Shown in pieces: positions 33,367 to 41,360 of a stretch of DNA of 64,000 nt. The DNA is taken from positions 3,348,001-3,412,000 of the forward strand of contig NZ_CP144555.1 in the NCBI RefSeq assembly GCF_036607905.1. Reading direction: 5' to 3'. The translations under genes and the position numbers were made by a program. The notes beneath the pieces were generated by a model. It made no database searches, was not told where the DNA came from, and was given only the letters and a program-made list of their open reading frames with translations. Numbering within the stretch: the first letter of the stretch is position 1; each line of letters starts with the position of its first letter. The DNA comes from Streptomyces sp. SCSIO 75703 (GTDB lineage: Bacteria > Actinomycetota > Actinomycetes > Streptomycetales > Streptomycetaceae).

Positions 33367-33798
33367 ATGCCGAGACGAGCGAGGAACCCGCGCCGGCGTG
33401 CCCAGGCCGCCCGGCGTCCGCAGCGGCCCAAGGACGTCCTCCACGGCCAGGGACGGCACCGGACGCACGCCTTCCGCTGTGTGGGCTGCCGCCTGGACGT
33501 GTCCCCGGACGCGCCGGGCACCACCCACCGCAACCACTGCCCGAACTGCCTGGCCAGCCTGCACGTCGACCGCCGGGTGCCCGGCGACCGGGCGGCGGAC
33601 TGCCGGGGCCGGATGGAGGCGCTGAGCATGTCGGTCCGGCCCGACGGCGAGTGGATGATCATCCACGAGTGCCGCGCGTGCGGTGGGCTGAGCGCCAACC
33701 GGATCGCCGGCGACGACAACCCGCTGGTCCTCATCCGCCTGGTGCTCAGGCCGCTGAGGGACACCGGCCTCGCCCGGAGCGCCCTGCGCTCCCTGTGA
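33367..33798 (+). CDS. RNHCP-domain zinc-ribbon protein (second copy)
   Basis: This 143-residue paralog of the preceding gene has a basic N-terminal extension (RRARNPRRRAQAARRPQRPK), then FRCVGCRLDV, HRNHCPNCLASLHVDR and CRACGGLSANRIAGDDNPLV. The shared DxNxLVLxRLxxRPL end shows tandem duplication. The basic extension could bind RNA or ribosomes, which is speculation. ATG 33367 follows GAAGGAG. Confidence 0.9.
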   Translation: MPRRARNPRRRAQAARRPQRPKDVLHGQGRHRTHAFRCVGCRLDVSPDAPGTTHRNHCPNCLASLHVDRRVPGDRAADCRGRMEALSMSVRPDGEWMIIHECRACGGLSANRIAGDDNPLVLIRLVLRPLRDTGLARSALRSL

Positions 33799-33851
33799 CG
33801 CGGCCCCCGGGGGGCGGTGACCGGACACGGCCCACCGCGGCGGATTCCAGG

Positions 33852-33885
33852 GATCGTCGCAACACCGGTGAGTGTTGCGACGATC
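33852..33885. terminator. Bidirectional hairpin between RNHCP pair and thioredoxin-fold gene
   Basis: Perfect 14-bp arms GATCGTCGCAACAC / GTGTTGCGACGATC with loop CGGTGA. It abuts the stop codon of the convergent thioredoxin-fold gene, so it can serve both directions. Confidence 0.8.
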
Positions 33886-34194
33886 TCAGGAGGTCCGGGT
33901 GAGGGCCTGGACGAGCTGATCGACGGTGGGCACGCCTGCGAGGCCGCCCGGCGTCGAGTAGACGCGGCAGGTCAGACCGTATGTATCGGAGGCGGCGGGG
34001 AACGGATCCTGGCCGTTGATGTGAATCGTGGGAGAGCCGGGGAAGTGCGCTGCCTGGGCTTCCTCGTCCGTTTCGACGGCGCGGAGCTTCACGTCCAGGT
34101 CGGAGCGGCCTGCGGCGGCGAGTGCCGCGGTGAGGTGCTCCTGAGCGACGGTCCAGTTCGGGCAGCCCGCGAAGTAAAGCAGCTCAATGTCCAC
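33886..34194 (-). CDS. Small thioredoxin-fold protein
   Basis: The 102-residue protein begins DIELLYFAGCPNW: a thioredoxin-like first strand followed by a single-Cys CPNW rather than CxxC. It then has FPGSPTIHINGQDPF, the cis-Pro strand, and TCRVYS near the end. It resembles the small thioredoxin-family proteins often annotated beside alkylmercury lyase. With one Cys at the usual site it may bind metal or form mixed disulphides rather than act as an oxidoreductase. It starts at GTG 34194. Confidence 0.78.
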   Translation of the reverse strand: MDIELLYFAGCPNWTVAQEHLTAALAAAGRSDLDVKLRAVETDEEAQAAHFPGSPTIHINGQDPFPAASDTYGLTCRVYSTPGGLAGVPTVDQLVQALTRTS

Positions 34195-34605
34195 GCGACC
34201 ATGATGCCTCTGGCTCTGGCCGGGGTGTCGAGCAGGCGTGCGAGCCGCTGAGCCGGGGGCTCGGCATCCCGGGCTGCGGGAGTTCATCCGGAACCACCCG
34301 GACTGGCTCCATGGACCGCCTTCCCCGACCGGCCGGAGCTGCACGGGGTGCCCGAGACCGCTCGGCCGCGATCTTTCCCCACGGTTGCCTTCTCCCACAG
34401 GGCGAGGAACCTCCGCGGGAGGGACGTGGGACCGGCCCCCGTCGGGGCGGGGACTTCCGCGGGAGGGACGGGGTGCCGGGAGGCGGGGGCGGCGGGCCGG
34501 CTCTTCGCGGGTACGGGCGCGCCCGCGCGGTGAGCGGTCCGCGCGGGCGCGCCGCCGGGCGCCGGAGGCCGGGGCGTCGCCGCCCCGGCGGGCGCCCGGC
34601 CCGGG
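34195..34605. other. Intergenic, no supported gene
   Basis: About 410 bp hold no frame with recognisable features. Around 34408-34490 the phrase CCGCGGGAGGGACG occurs twice, a short direct repeat. Confidence 0.4.
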
Positions 34606-35565
34606 TCAGGAGCGGGCGGCGTCGCGGCGCCGGGTGGCGACGACGATCGCCATACCGCCGATGAGCAGCACGGCGGCGCCGATGGCGACCGGGCCGGTGT
34701 TGCTGTCGGCGCCGGTCTCCGCGAGGTTTCCGCCGCTCCCGTGGGCGGTGACGTCCGGGCCGGCGGCCGGCTGGGAGGCCGAGGCGGACGGGGTGCCGGC
34801 GGGGGTCCCGGAAGGCGCCCCGGCCGACGGTGTGGCGCTCTCGGGGGTGTCCGACGGCGCGGCGGGCGCCGGCTCCGGGGTCTCCGGGGTCTCCGGGGTC
34901 TCCGGGGTGCCCGGGGCCGGCGCCCCGGTCGTCTCGCCGGCCGGGGTCGTGCAGTCCCTGGTGCCGCCGTTCCAGGCCGCGATCAGCTTGTCCTTGATGA
35001 CCGGGCGGTCCGGGCCCTTGGGCAGTTCGCCGTGCTCGAAGCCGTCGTCCGCACCGATCCTGCCGTCGAAGCGGACGGCGCCCCGGTACAGGTCGATCTG
35101 GGCGAAGCAGCCCGCGTCCGGCACGGCGATGTCCAGGGTGCCGGTCTCGCCCGGCTCGACCGTCGCCGTGTCGAAGTCGACGAAGACCTGCTCGCCGGAG
35201 GTGGCGAAGGTCGGGCCGTGGGCGAGGAACGAGGAGAGCGAGGCGGTGCAGGAAGCGGCGCCCCGGGCCGCGCGGACCCGGATGTGGACCTTGCCGTCCT
35301 CGGTGGGCCGCAGGCTCCGGTCGTCGACCTGGACCGAGTCGCGGAAGTCGGTGCCGTCCAGCGAGAACTGGCAGCGGTCCTCCCCGGTGGCCGTCCCCGC
35401 GCCGCTGCCCGGCTTGTAGGAGCCGCCCTTGTTCCAGCCGTCGCCGCCGGGCGTGCCGTGGGCGAAGGCGCCCGAGGCCCCGGCGACGGAGGCGGCGCAC
35501 AGGGCGAGGCTCACGGCGCCCGTCCCCAGCAGGCGGCGCATGGTGACACGTCGTGCTATCGACAT
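34606..35565 (-). CDS. Cell-wall-anchored surface protein with LAETG signal
   Basis: The 319-residue protein has a signal peptide (residues 1-35, ending GAFA-HG), an extracytoplasmic domain (about 36-205) with four or more cysteines, a Pro/Thr/Ser stalk with three PET repeats, and a C-terminal sorting signal LAETG (281-285), hydrophobic helix and RRRDAARS tail. LAxTG is the preferred signal of class E sortases in Streptomyces, so it is probably not a client of the class F sortase at 24932. The domain CQFSLDGTDFRDSVQVDDRS repeats no family I can name. Confidence 0.85.
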   Translation of the reverse strand: MSIARRVTMRRLLGTGAVSLALCAASVAGASGAFAHGTPGGDGWNKGGSYKPGSGAGTATGEDRCQFSLDGTDFRDSVQVDDRSLRPTEDGKVHIRVRAARGAASCTASLSSFLAHGPTFATSGEQVFVDFDTATVEPGETGTLDIAVPDAGCFAQIDLYRGAVRFDGRIGADDGFEHGELPKGPDRPVIKDKLIAAWNGGTRDCTTPAGETTGAPAPGTPETPETPETPEPAPAAPSDTPESATPSAGAPSGTPAGTPSASASQPAAGPDVTAHGSGGNLAETGADSNTGPVAIGAAVLLIGGMAIVVATRRRDAARS

Positions 35566-35977
35566 GCGGGTCCCATCTTGGCGTGTGCTGCACCCGGGTG
35601 ACGGCGGCAGGGCAGCGACCGAGCGCGCGCCGGCCGTACCGGGGTGAGTGAGTGAGAAGGACTGGGCCCCACGATCACTCGGGCCACAGTGGGAGCCATC
35701 GTGGTCCTGCCGCCGAATACTGTCAACTCGCGATTATTTCAAGGTAGTTCTTGACCGCTCACAGCTTCGTCACACAGGGAACGCTCGCTTCCGCACGGTG
35801 ACGCGCCCTGACGTTCCGTCGCCGGGGGAGGCGGCGGCCGGGGCGCTCTCACGGTCGCGGCGACGGGAGGCCGGGCTCACCCGGACGGGCCCCCGCGCTG
35901 GTGACGGCGCGGGGCCGGTGGTGCCGTGGAGGGGCCGTGACCGCACGGCCGCCCCGGCTCCCCTGGAGGCTCCCCCG
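35566..35977. other. Intergenic with A+T-rich promoter zone
   Basis: The segment 35715-35775 is clearly less G+C-rich than its surroundings (GCGATTATTTCAAGGTAGTT) and is the likely promoter of the LAETG gene (minus) and/or the lipoprotein gene (plus). No gene is supported. Confidence 0.45.
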
Positions 35978-36898
35978 ATGCTGACCGCCCCGGCCGCCCG
36001 CCGCCGACTCGCCGCCCGTGCGTCCACCGCCGCCCTGCTCCTCGCGGCGAGCGCCTGCGCGGCCCCGGGCGCGGAGGCGGGACGCCCGCCCGGCACCGCC
36101 CCGGCCGGGCCACCGTCCGCGGTTCCGTCCGCCCCGCCGGCCGCCCCGCCCGTGCTGACCACCGCGCAGGCGCGCGCCGCGCTGATCACCGACGCCGACC
36201 TGGGCGAGCCCTGGCGACCCACGCGGGGCGCCGCGACCTGGCGGGACACCCTGCTGAAGGCCACCGCCGACCACCCGGACTGCGGGCGCCTCCTGGACGC
36301 CCTCTACACCGAGGACCTCTTCGGCACGGCCCCGCGCGCGACGGCCGCCCTGGACGGCGGGGAGGAGGCGTACGCGTACGCGGGTGAGGACGACTCGGGC
36401 GACGCGGGCGACGGGGCCGGGGAGGGTGAGGCCGGGGAGAGGGACGAGGACGGGAGCGGCGTGGGCGACGGGGGCGGCGCGGGTGACGGGAGCGGCGCGG
36501 GTGACGGGGCTCAGCTCCACTACCGGATCGTCTCCGCCCCCGAGGCCGGTCTCGACAGGACCCTGGACTGGCTCGGCACGCTGCCCGGCACCTGCGGCCG
36601 GTTCACCGCCCGGGGGGCGAAGGACGCCGCCCGCGAGGTCCGGGTGGAACCGGCGCCGGTACCCGAGGCGGGGGACGCCCGGCGGGGCCTGCGGATCACG
36701 GTGAGCGCACCGGCGGCTGACGCCGGCGCACCGGACGTCCTCGTCGTGGACCTCGTCGCCGTACGGGTCGGCGAGGACGCGATCAGCCTCACCCACGGCG
36801 CGCGGGGCGTGCCGGACGAGGAGGCGACCCGTACCGCCGTGGAGACCGGCGCGGAACGCCTGACGGAGATCCGCCGCCAGGGCCGCGCACAGGTCTAG
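35978..36898 (+). CDS. Lipoprotein, PknH-sensor-like
   Basis: The 306-residue protein has a signal peptide ending in the lipobox ASAC (LLLAASACAAPG), then a Pro/Ala linker and an outer domain. The domain opens LTTAQARAALITDADLGEPW and includes PDCGRLLDALYTEDLFG, similar to the sensor (PknH_C-like) domains of actinobacterial lipoproteins and kinases. A long acidic Gly-Asp insert (GDGGGAGDGSGAGDG) interrupts it at about residues 145-185. ATG 35978 follows GGAGG. Its ligand is unknown. Confidence 0.75.
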   Translation: MLTAPAARRRLAARASTAALLLAASACAAPGAEAGRPPGTAPAGPPSAVPSAPPAAPPVLTTAQARAALITDADLGEPWRPTRGAATWRDTLLKATADHPDCGRLLDALYTEDLFGTAPRATAALDGGEEAYAYAGEDDSGDAGDGAGEGEAGERDEDGSGVGDGGGAGDGSGAGDGAQLHYRIVSAPEAGLDRTLDWLGTLPGTCGRFTARGAKDAAREVRVEPAPVPEAGDARRGLRITVSAPAADAGAPDVLVVDLVAVRVGEDAISLTHGARGVPDEEATRTAVETGAERLTEIRRQGRAQV

Positions 36899-37224
36899 CG
36901 ACCTCGCCGCCGGAGCCGGGCGCGGGTCCGGGAACATCCGCCGCCGGAGCCGGGCGCGGTCTGGGGACCCCTCGTGCCCTGCCGGTGTCCGTCACGCGTC
37001 CCGGTGGAGGCGGTGCCGGTGGGCGACCACGTCGTGGGCGACGTCGCTCCTCGCTCGTCCCGCGGCGCCGCCGCCCGACTGCCCGGCACGGGGCCGCGAA
37101 ACGGCCGGGGGGCCACGACCGAGGGGCCACGACCGGAGGGACCGCACCCGCCCGGGGGGCCACTGCCGGAGCAGCGGCCGGGGGACCACTGCTGGAGGGA
37201 CCACTGCCGGAGGAACGGCGGCGG
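36899..37224. repeat. Intergenic with degenerate repeats
   Basis: CGCCGCCGGAGCCGGGCGCGG occurs exactly at 36905-36925 and again at 36939-36959 (34-bp period; the last base is common to both). From about 37110 to 37210 there are about six degenerate copies of GGGACCACTGCCGGAG. No gene is supported. Confidence 0.65.
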
Positions 37225-38568
37225 CTAGAGCGGCGGTTGCGCGGGCGCGGGGCCGAGGGTGGTGGTGCCGGGGGCGGTGCGGTGGCCGAGGCCGGTGCGG
37301 TAGGCGTCGAGGGCCGCCTCCACCCGGCCGGTACGGCGCAGCAGGTCGCCCAGGAGCCGGCACAGGTCGGCGAGGTCCCCGGCGGCACCGGCGCGCTCCA
37401 GCAGGCTCAGCGCCCGTACGTAGTGCTCCTCGGCGGCCTCCGTGTCCCGGGCGTCCTCGGCGATGATGCCGAGCAGCCGGTGGGCGCCCGCGGAGTGCAC
37501 CGCGCCGCGTTCGGAGGACAGGTCGTCCAGCACACCGCGCAGGAGCCCGGCGGCCTCCTCGGACTTGCCGCGCCGGTGGAGGACGTCGGCCAGTTCGACG
37601 GCGACCTGGCTGCTGTAGAGGGCGGCGCGGGTCGCGGAGTGCATGCCCAGCGCCTCACGCAACTCCTCCTCAGCACGCTGGAGTTCTCCGTTCTGGGCGT
37701 AGACGTAGCCGCGCATCCAGTGGCAGTTGGCCAGCTCCGTGCGCAACTGGAGCGTGCGGTACAGCTCGGCCGCCTTGGCCAGCGAGGCGTCGGCGTCGGC
37801 GAGCCGGCCCTCGGCGAGCAGCGTGCGGGCGACGGACCGGTGCATGCGCGCCACCAGCGCCGGGTCACCGGCCCGGGGCGCGAGCGCGAGGGCGTACTCG
37901 GCGGCCTTGGCGGCCCGCGCGTGCGCGCCCATGTCCATGTAGGGGCCGATGACGCTGGCGTAGAGCAGCAGCAGTGCGTCGGGATCGTGCAGCCCGCCGC
38001 GGTTCAGCTCGTCGAGCGCCGACTCCAGCAGGTAGACGGCGTAGCGGAGTTCGCCGGCGAGGTAGTGGGTGACAGCCCGGCCGCGCAACGCCGGGACCCG
38101 GGCCGGCAGCGGGGCGTCCGCCAGACACGCCTCCGCCCGCTCGAAGTGTTCGTGGGCGGCGTCCAGTTCGCCGGTGTCCACGGCGCACTCGCCGAGCCCG
38201 AGCAGCGCGGCGGCCCGCTCCTCGTCGAGGTGGTACGCCTCCGCCTCCGCGAGCAGCCCGCCGTACAGCTCCGCCGCCCGCGCCGCGTCCCCGGCGGCCA
38301 GCGTGCGCTGCGCCTCGGTGAGCCGGAGCCGCAGATCGGTGGCGAGCCGGGCGGGGCGTCCGGTGACCAGTTCCTCGTAACCGACGCCGAGCCGCTCGGC
38401 GATGTGCCGCAGGGCGTCGTCCGACGGCCGGACCCGGCCGGCCTCCAGGGTGGAGATGTACGCGGGCGTGTACGCCGGTTCCGCGAGCTGGCGCTGCGTC
38501 ATCCCGCGCTCCACCCGCAACCGCTGCACCCGTCGCCCGATGGTGCCCCGGTCGTCACGGTCCCCCAC
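37225..38568 (-). CDS. HTH-TPR transcriptional regulator (RRNPP-like architecture)
   Basis: The ~447-residue protein has an N-terminal XRE HTH (about residues 8-65; MTQRQLAEPAYTPAYISTLE) and then repeated helix pairs across the rest that read as tetratricopeptide repeats (AAELYGGLLAEAEAYHLDEE, AVYLLESALDELN, AEEHYVRALSLLERAG). This HTH plus TPR layout is shared by RRNPP receptors, which bind secreted peptides, and by many actinobacterial regulators. GTG 38568 is chosen because AGGGGGAG lies six bases upstream; TTG 38574 is possible. The divergent neighbour encodes a tiny exported peptide. Confidence 0.85.
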   Translation of the reverse strand: MGDRDDRGTIGRRVQRLRVERGMTQRQLAEPAYTPAYISTLEAGRVRPSDDALRHIAERLGVGYEELVTGRPARLATDLRLRLTEAQRTLAAGDAARAAELYGGLLAEAEAYHLDEERAAALLGLGECAVDTGELDAAHEHFERAEACLADAPLPARVPALRGRAVTHYLAGELRYAVYLLESALDELNRGGLHDPDALLLLYASVIGPYMDMGAHARAAKAAEYALALAPRAGDPALVARMHRSVARTLLAEGRLADADASLAKAAELYRTLQLRTELANCHWMRGYVYAQNGELQRAEEELREALGMHSATRAALYSSQVAVELADVLHRRGKSEEAAGLLRGVLDDLSSERGAVHSAGAHRLLGIIAEDARDTEAAEEHYVRALSLLERAGAAGDLADLCRLLGDLLRRTGRVEAALDAYRTGLGHRTAPGTTTLGPAPAQPPL

Positions 38569-38628
38569 TGCCAACTCCCCCTGTGCCTCTTGCCGTTAGG
38601 CTCCGACGGCCCTAGGTTAAACCGCGAA

Positions 38629-38642
38629 TTAAGCGCGCTTAA
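38629..38642. promoter_or_regulatory. Perfect palindrome between HTH-TPR gene and small peptide gene
   Basis: TTAAGCGCGCTTAA is a perfect 14-bp palindrome at the centre of the 105-bp divergent region, with a further AGCGCTT half-copy at 38644-38650. A TTGACA-like element overlaps the right side. It is the best candidate operator for the HTH-TPR regulator. Confidence 0.65.
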
Positions 38643-38673
38643 CAGCGCTTGACACGATCCCGCAGAGGACGCC

Positions 38674-38862
38674 GTGGCCACACGCACCCGCACCGCCGAA
38701 CGGTACGCCAGGGGCCTCGCCGCCGCCGTGGCGGCCGTGGCCTGCCTGTTCCTGGCCGGAACCGCGAGCCAGACCCGTACGGCCGAGCCCGCCTCCCCGG
38801 CAGCCCCGCCCCAGCGGGACACGGCCCCCATGGCCGACTCCCTGAACCCCTTGAATCCCTGA
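38674..38862 (+). CDS. Small exported peptide, candidate signalling precursor
   Basis: The 62-residue product has a basic start (MATRTRTAERYARG), one hydrophobic segment (GLAAAVAAVACLFLAGTASQ, residues 14-33) and a short outer part ending APMADSLNPLNP. The GTG start follows AGAGGA. Size and layout match the precursors of RRNPP pheromones (signal peptide plus short C-terminal mature peptide), and it is divergent from an HTH-TPR gene. It could instead be an unrelated small membrane protein; nothing in the sequence proves cleavage or secretion. Confidence 0.65.
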   Translation: MATRTRTAERYARGLAAAVAAVACLFLAGTASQTRTAEPASPAAPPQRDTAPMADSLNPLNP

Positions 38863-39243
38863 CGGGCTCGCCCCGCCAGGAAGCCCGGGATGCCGCCGGG
38901 GAGCCCGGGTGGCCACCGGTACCTTCGCGCGGCGTGAGGCGGGTGTGGCGGCTGAGCCGGGTGTGGCGGCGTGCTGGGCGTCCGGTGTGAGCCGGTGTGC
39001 CCGGTGTGGTGGCTGGCCGGTGCGGTGGCTGCCCGGTGTGGCAGGTGGCAGTTGTGGCAGGTGCCCGGTGTGGCGGGTGGCCTGCGCACCCGGCGCGGGT
39101 TCCCGGCGGTGGCCGGAAGGGCACCGGTCGCCGTACGCGGGCATTTCCGGCGGGGTACCGGCCGGGCGTCCGCGCCGGGCGGGTCCGGGCCCCCGGGTCC
39201 GGACTCCCCGGGTCCGGGTTTCCTCGGGTCGGGGCTCCTCGGG
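38863..39243. repeat. Intergenic low-complexity repeats
   Basis: Positions about 38930-39085 are imperfect copies of CCGGTGTGGCGG / CCGGTGTGGTGG. Positions 39180-39250 are short direct repeats of GGGTCCGGG / CCTCGGGTC. No gene is supported on either strand. Confidence 0.65.
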
Positions 39244-41295
39244 TCAGGGCTGGGACTGGAGGCGGTGGAGTTCCCGGTGGACGTGGGCGAGGGCGCCCTC
39301 CCGGCGGCCGGGGACGTGACCCCGGAGTACGGCGAGGGCCGCGCCCAGTTCGCGGGCCTGCGCGGCGGAGGTGATGCGTCCCCACTGGTGGTGGGCCCGG
39401 TCGACGGCGGCCTCGACAGCGGGGGCGTCCGGCGCCTGGCCGGCCCGGAGGCGGGCCTCGGCGACGGTCAGCCAGGCGCGGCAGCTCCGCACCGGGTCAC
39501 CGGCGAACATCGCCAGGTCGGCCCGGACCTCCGCCCAGTGCAGGGCGTCCTCGGAGGCGGGTCCGCGTGCCTGCGCGGCGGCCCGCTCGTGGTGGGCGGC
39601 GAGCGCGTCGGCCTCCGTGTGCCGGCCCGCGCGTACGGCGTCGGCGACCCGGGCGTGGGGGTCCCCGGCCGCGGGTCCCGGAGCGGTCAGCACCAGGCCG
39701 GGGCCGGCCGCCGCGTCCTCGGCGGCGAGGCGGGCCAGCACCTGCTGGTGGAGCAGGTCCGGCGGCGGCCGGTGTCCGCTGCGCAGGATCGTGGCGAGGG
39801 TGCGCATGTACGACGGGGAACCCATCGTCCGCCGGGAGGGCGGCGGTGCGATGCGGCCGTAGACGGCGTTGTTCCGGCCGGAGTCCAGGGGGAGCGACGG
39901 GGTGGGCCGAGGTGCCGCCTGGGCGGCGGGCCGGGGCGGGGTGGGCAGGGGGCCCGTGGGGGCTGCGGGCGCTGCGGGCGCTGCGGGCGCTGCCGAGGCT
40001 GGGGGAGCTGGGGGAACCGAGGGCGGGGGTGTGAACCCGTGGGAGGCTGTGAACTCGGTTGTCCGCGTTGACCCATGATCGCCGGGGCGTCCTGGTGCCT
40101 CTGTGAACCCGGGCGGAGCTGTGAACCCTGATGAGGCCGTGAACTCTGCTGGGGCTGTGAACTCGGGGCGGGCTGTGAGCCCGTGAACCGAAGCGTTCCC
40201 GGAAGATGCTGTGAACTCAGGTGTCGGTGTGAACTCCGGCGCCGGGCCTGGCCCGGCGGTGCGGTGGGCCGCTGTGAACCCGGGTGGCGGTGTGAACTCC
40301 TGTGTCGGCGCGGGCCCGTCGGGCGCTGTGAACTCCGGTGACGGTGTGAACCCGGCTGCCGGTGCCTGCCCCGCCGGGGGTGTGAACTCTGGTGAGCCTG
40401 TGAACCCCGGCGGCGGAGTCCACCCGTGTTCCGCCGCGGGCTCCCGCACCGGTGTGAACCCCGGTGGCACTGTGAACCCACTGGGCATTCCAGCAGCCTC
40501 ACCAGGCACCCCAGCCCCACCAGGGTGCCCACCCCCACCATGCGCTCCAGCGGCCTCACCAGGTTGTCCAGCTCCACCAGGCACCCTCGCCCCACCAGGC
40601 ACCCCAGCCCCGGCCGTCGTAGCGGCAGCAAAAGCCCCGCCAGACCCAACGGCCGCCGCCCCACTCCCGGCAACACCGGCACCGGCCACACCGGCACCGG
40701 CCATACCGGCACCGGCCTCGCCCACGCCGGCCCCGCCGGCCCGTCCCACACCGGCCCCGGACGCCCCGGCACCGGCCAACGCACCACCGCCCGCCACCGC
40801 GCTCCCGGACACCCCGGACACCCCGAACGCCCCGGACGGGCCGTCCCCGGGCGCCCCCGCCGTCCCGCCGCCCGACGACTCCCGGAGCCACCGCCACGTC
40901 TCCTGGTCCGCGTGCAGGTCCAGGAACAGCGTCGTCGCGCCGCTCGGCCGCAGCCGCAGTTCCTCGCGGATCCAGTGCCACGGCAGCGCCGTGTACCGCA
41001 TCGTCGCCGCCGTCGTCCGGGCCAGCGCGAGGTGCGGCAGACGCTGGCGCCGGTCGAGCTGGAGCTGCCCGGCGATGTACACCGTCAGCGGGCCCGGTGC
41101 CGCCGCCGCGGCGCGCAGCCGGGTCAGGACGGCCTGCGGGTCCAGCGGGTCGGCGAGTTCCACGACGTTCGCCGTCTCCGTGCCGGAGAGCACGGCGGGC
41201 GGCACGGCCGCGAGCACGGGGAGGACGGACGCGGCGTCCACCAGGCACCCCCGGCCCACGGGCGACGCCGCGAGCAGCAGCACGGTTCCGGACAA
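39244..41295 (-). CDS. Large FT-repeat protein with N-terminal unknown domain
   Basis: The 683-residue protein starts at a TTG (41295) after GGGGGAGGG. Residues 1-140 form a compact domain (TVLLLAASPVGRGCLVDAAS, LTVYIAGQLQLDRRQR, TTLFLDLHADQETWRWL), faintly like a degenerate caspase/CHAT fold. A Gly/Ala-rich tract at about 142-270 is followed by a repeat zone at about 275-430 with 16 copies of [G/E]FT, usually in PPGFT or PEFT. Beyond a Pro-rich linker, the last ~160 residues are helical (RVADAVRAGRHTEADALAAH) and TPR-like. There is no signal peptide. I cannot assign a function. Confidence 0.75.
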   Translation of the reverse strand: MSGTVLLLAASPVGRGCLVDAASVLPVLAAVPPAVLSGTETANVVELADPLDPQAVLTRLRAAAAAPGPLTVYIAGQLQLDRRQRLPHLALARTTAATMRYTALPWHWIREELRLRPSGATTLFLDLHADQETWRWLRESSGGGTAGAPGDGPSGAFGVSGVSGSAVAGGGALAGAGASGAGVGRAGGAGVGEAGAGMAGAGVAGAGVAGSGAAAVGSGGAFAAATTAGAGVPGGARVPGGAGQPGEAAGAHGGGGHPGGAGVPGEAAGMPSGFTVPPGFTPVREPAAEHGWTPPPGFTGSPEFTPPAGQAPAAGFTPSPEFTAPDGPAPTQEFTPPPGFTAAHRTAGPGPAPEFTPTPEFTASSGNASVHGLTARPEFTAPAEFTASSGFTAPPGFTEAPGRPGDHGSTRTTEFTASHGFTPPPSVPPAPPASAAPAAPAAPAAPTGPLPTPPRPAAQAAPRPTPSLPLDSGRNNAVYGRIAPPPSRRTMGSPSYMRTLATILRSGHRPPPDLLHQQVLARLAAEDAAAGPGLVLTAPGPAAGDPHARVADAVRAGRHTEADALAAHHERAAAQARGPASEDALHWAEVRADLAMFAGDPVRSCRAWLTVAEARLRAGQAPDAPAVEAAVDRAHHQWGRITSAAQARELGAALAVLRGHVPGRREGALAHVHRELHRLQSQP
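40020..40490 (-). repeat. FT-coding DNA repeat zone
   Basis: On the plus strand the phrase TGTGAACTC / TGTGAACCC recurs at irregular 20-50-bp intervals. On the minus strand it encodes Glu-Phe-Thr or Gly-Phe-Thr. The unevenly spaced units suggest slippage or recombination in frame. Confidence 0.8.
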
Positions 41296-41360
41296 CGGAC
41301 CCTCCCCCGATCGATCACGTACATCAGCACGTTAACCGCTCGTACCCCGCCACGGGGCGC

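Noticed and set aside
34238..35601. Two long plus-strand frames opposite the LAETG surface protein
   Set aside because: The minus strand carries signal peptide, stalk and sorting signal; the plus-strand frames are low-complexity mirrors.
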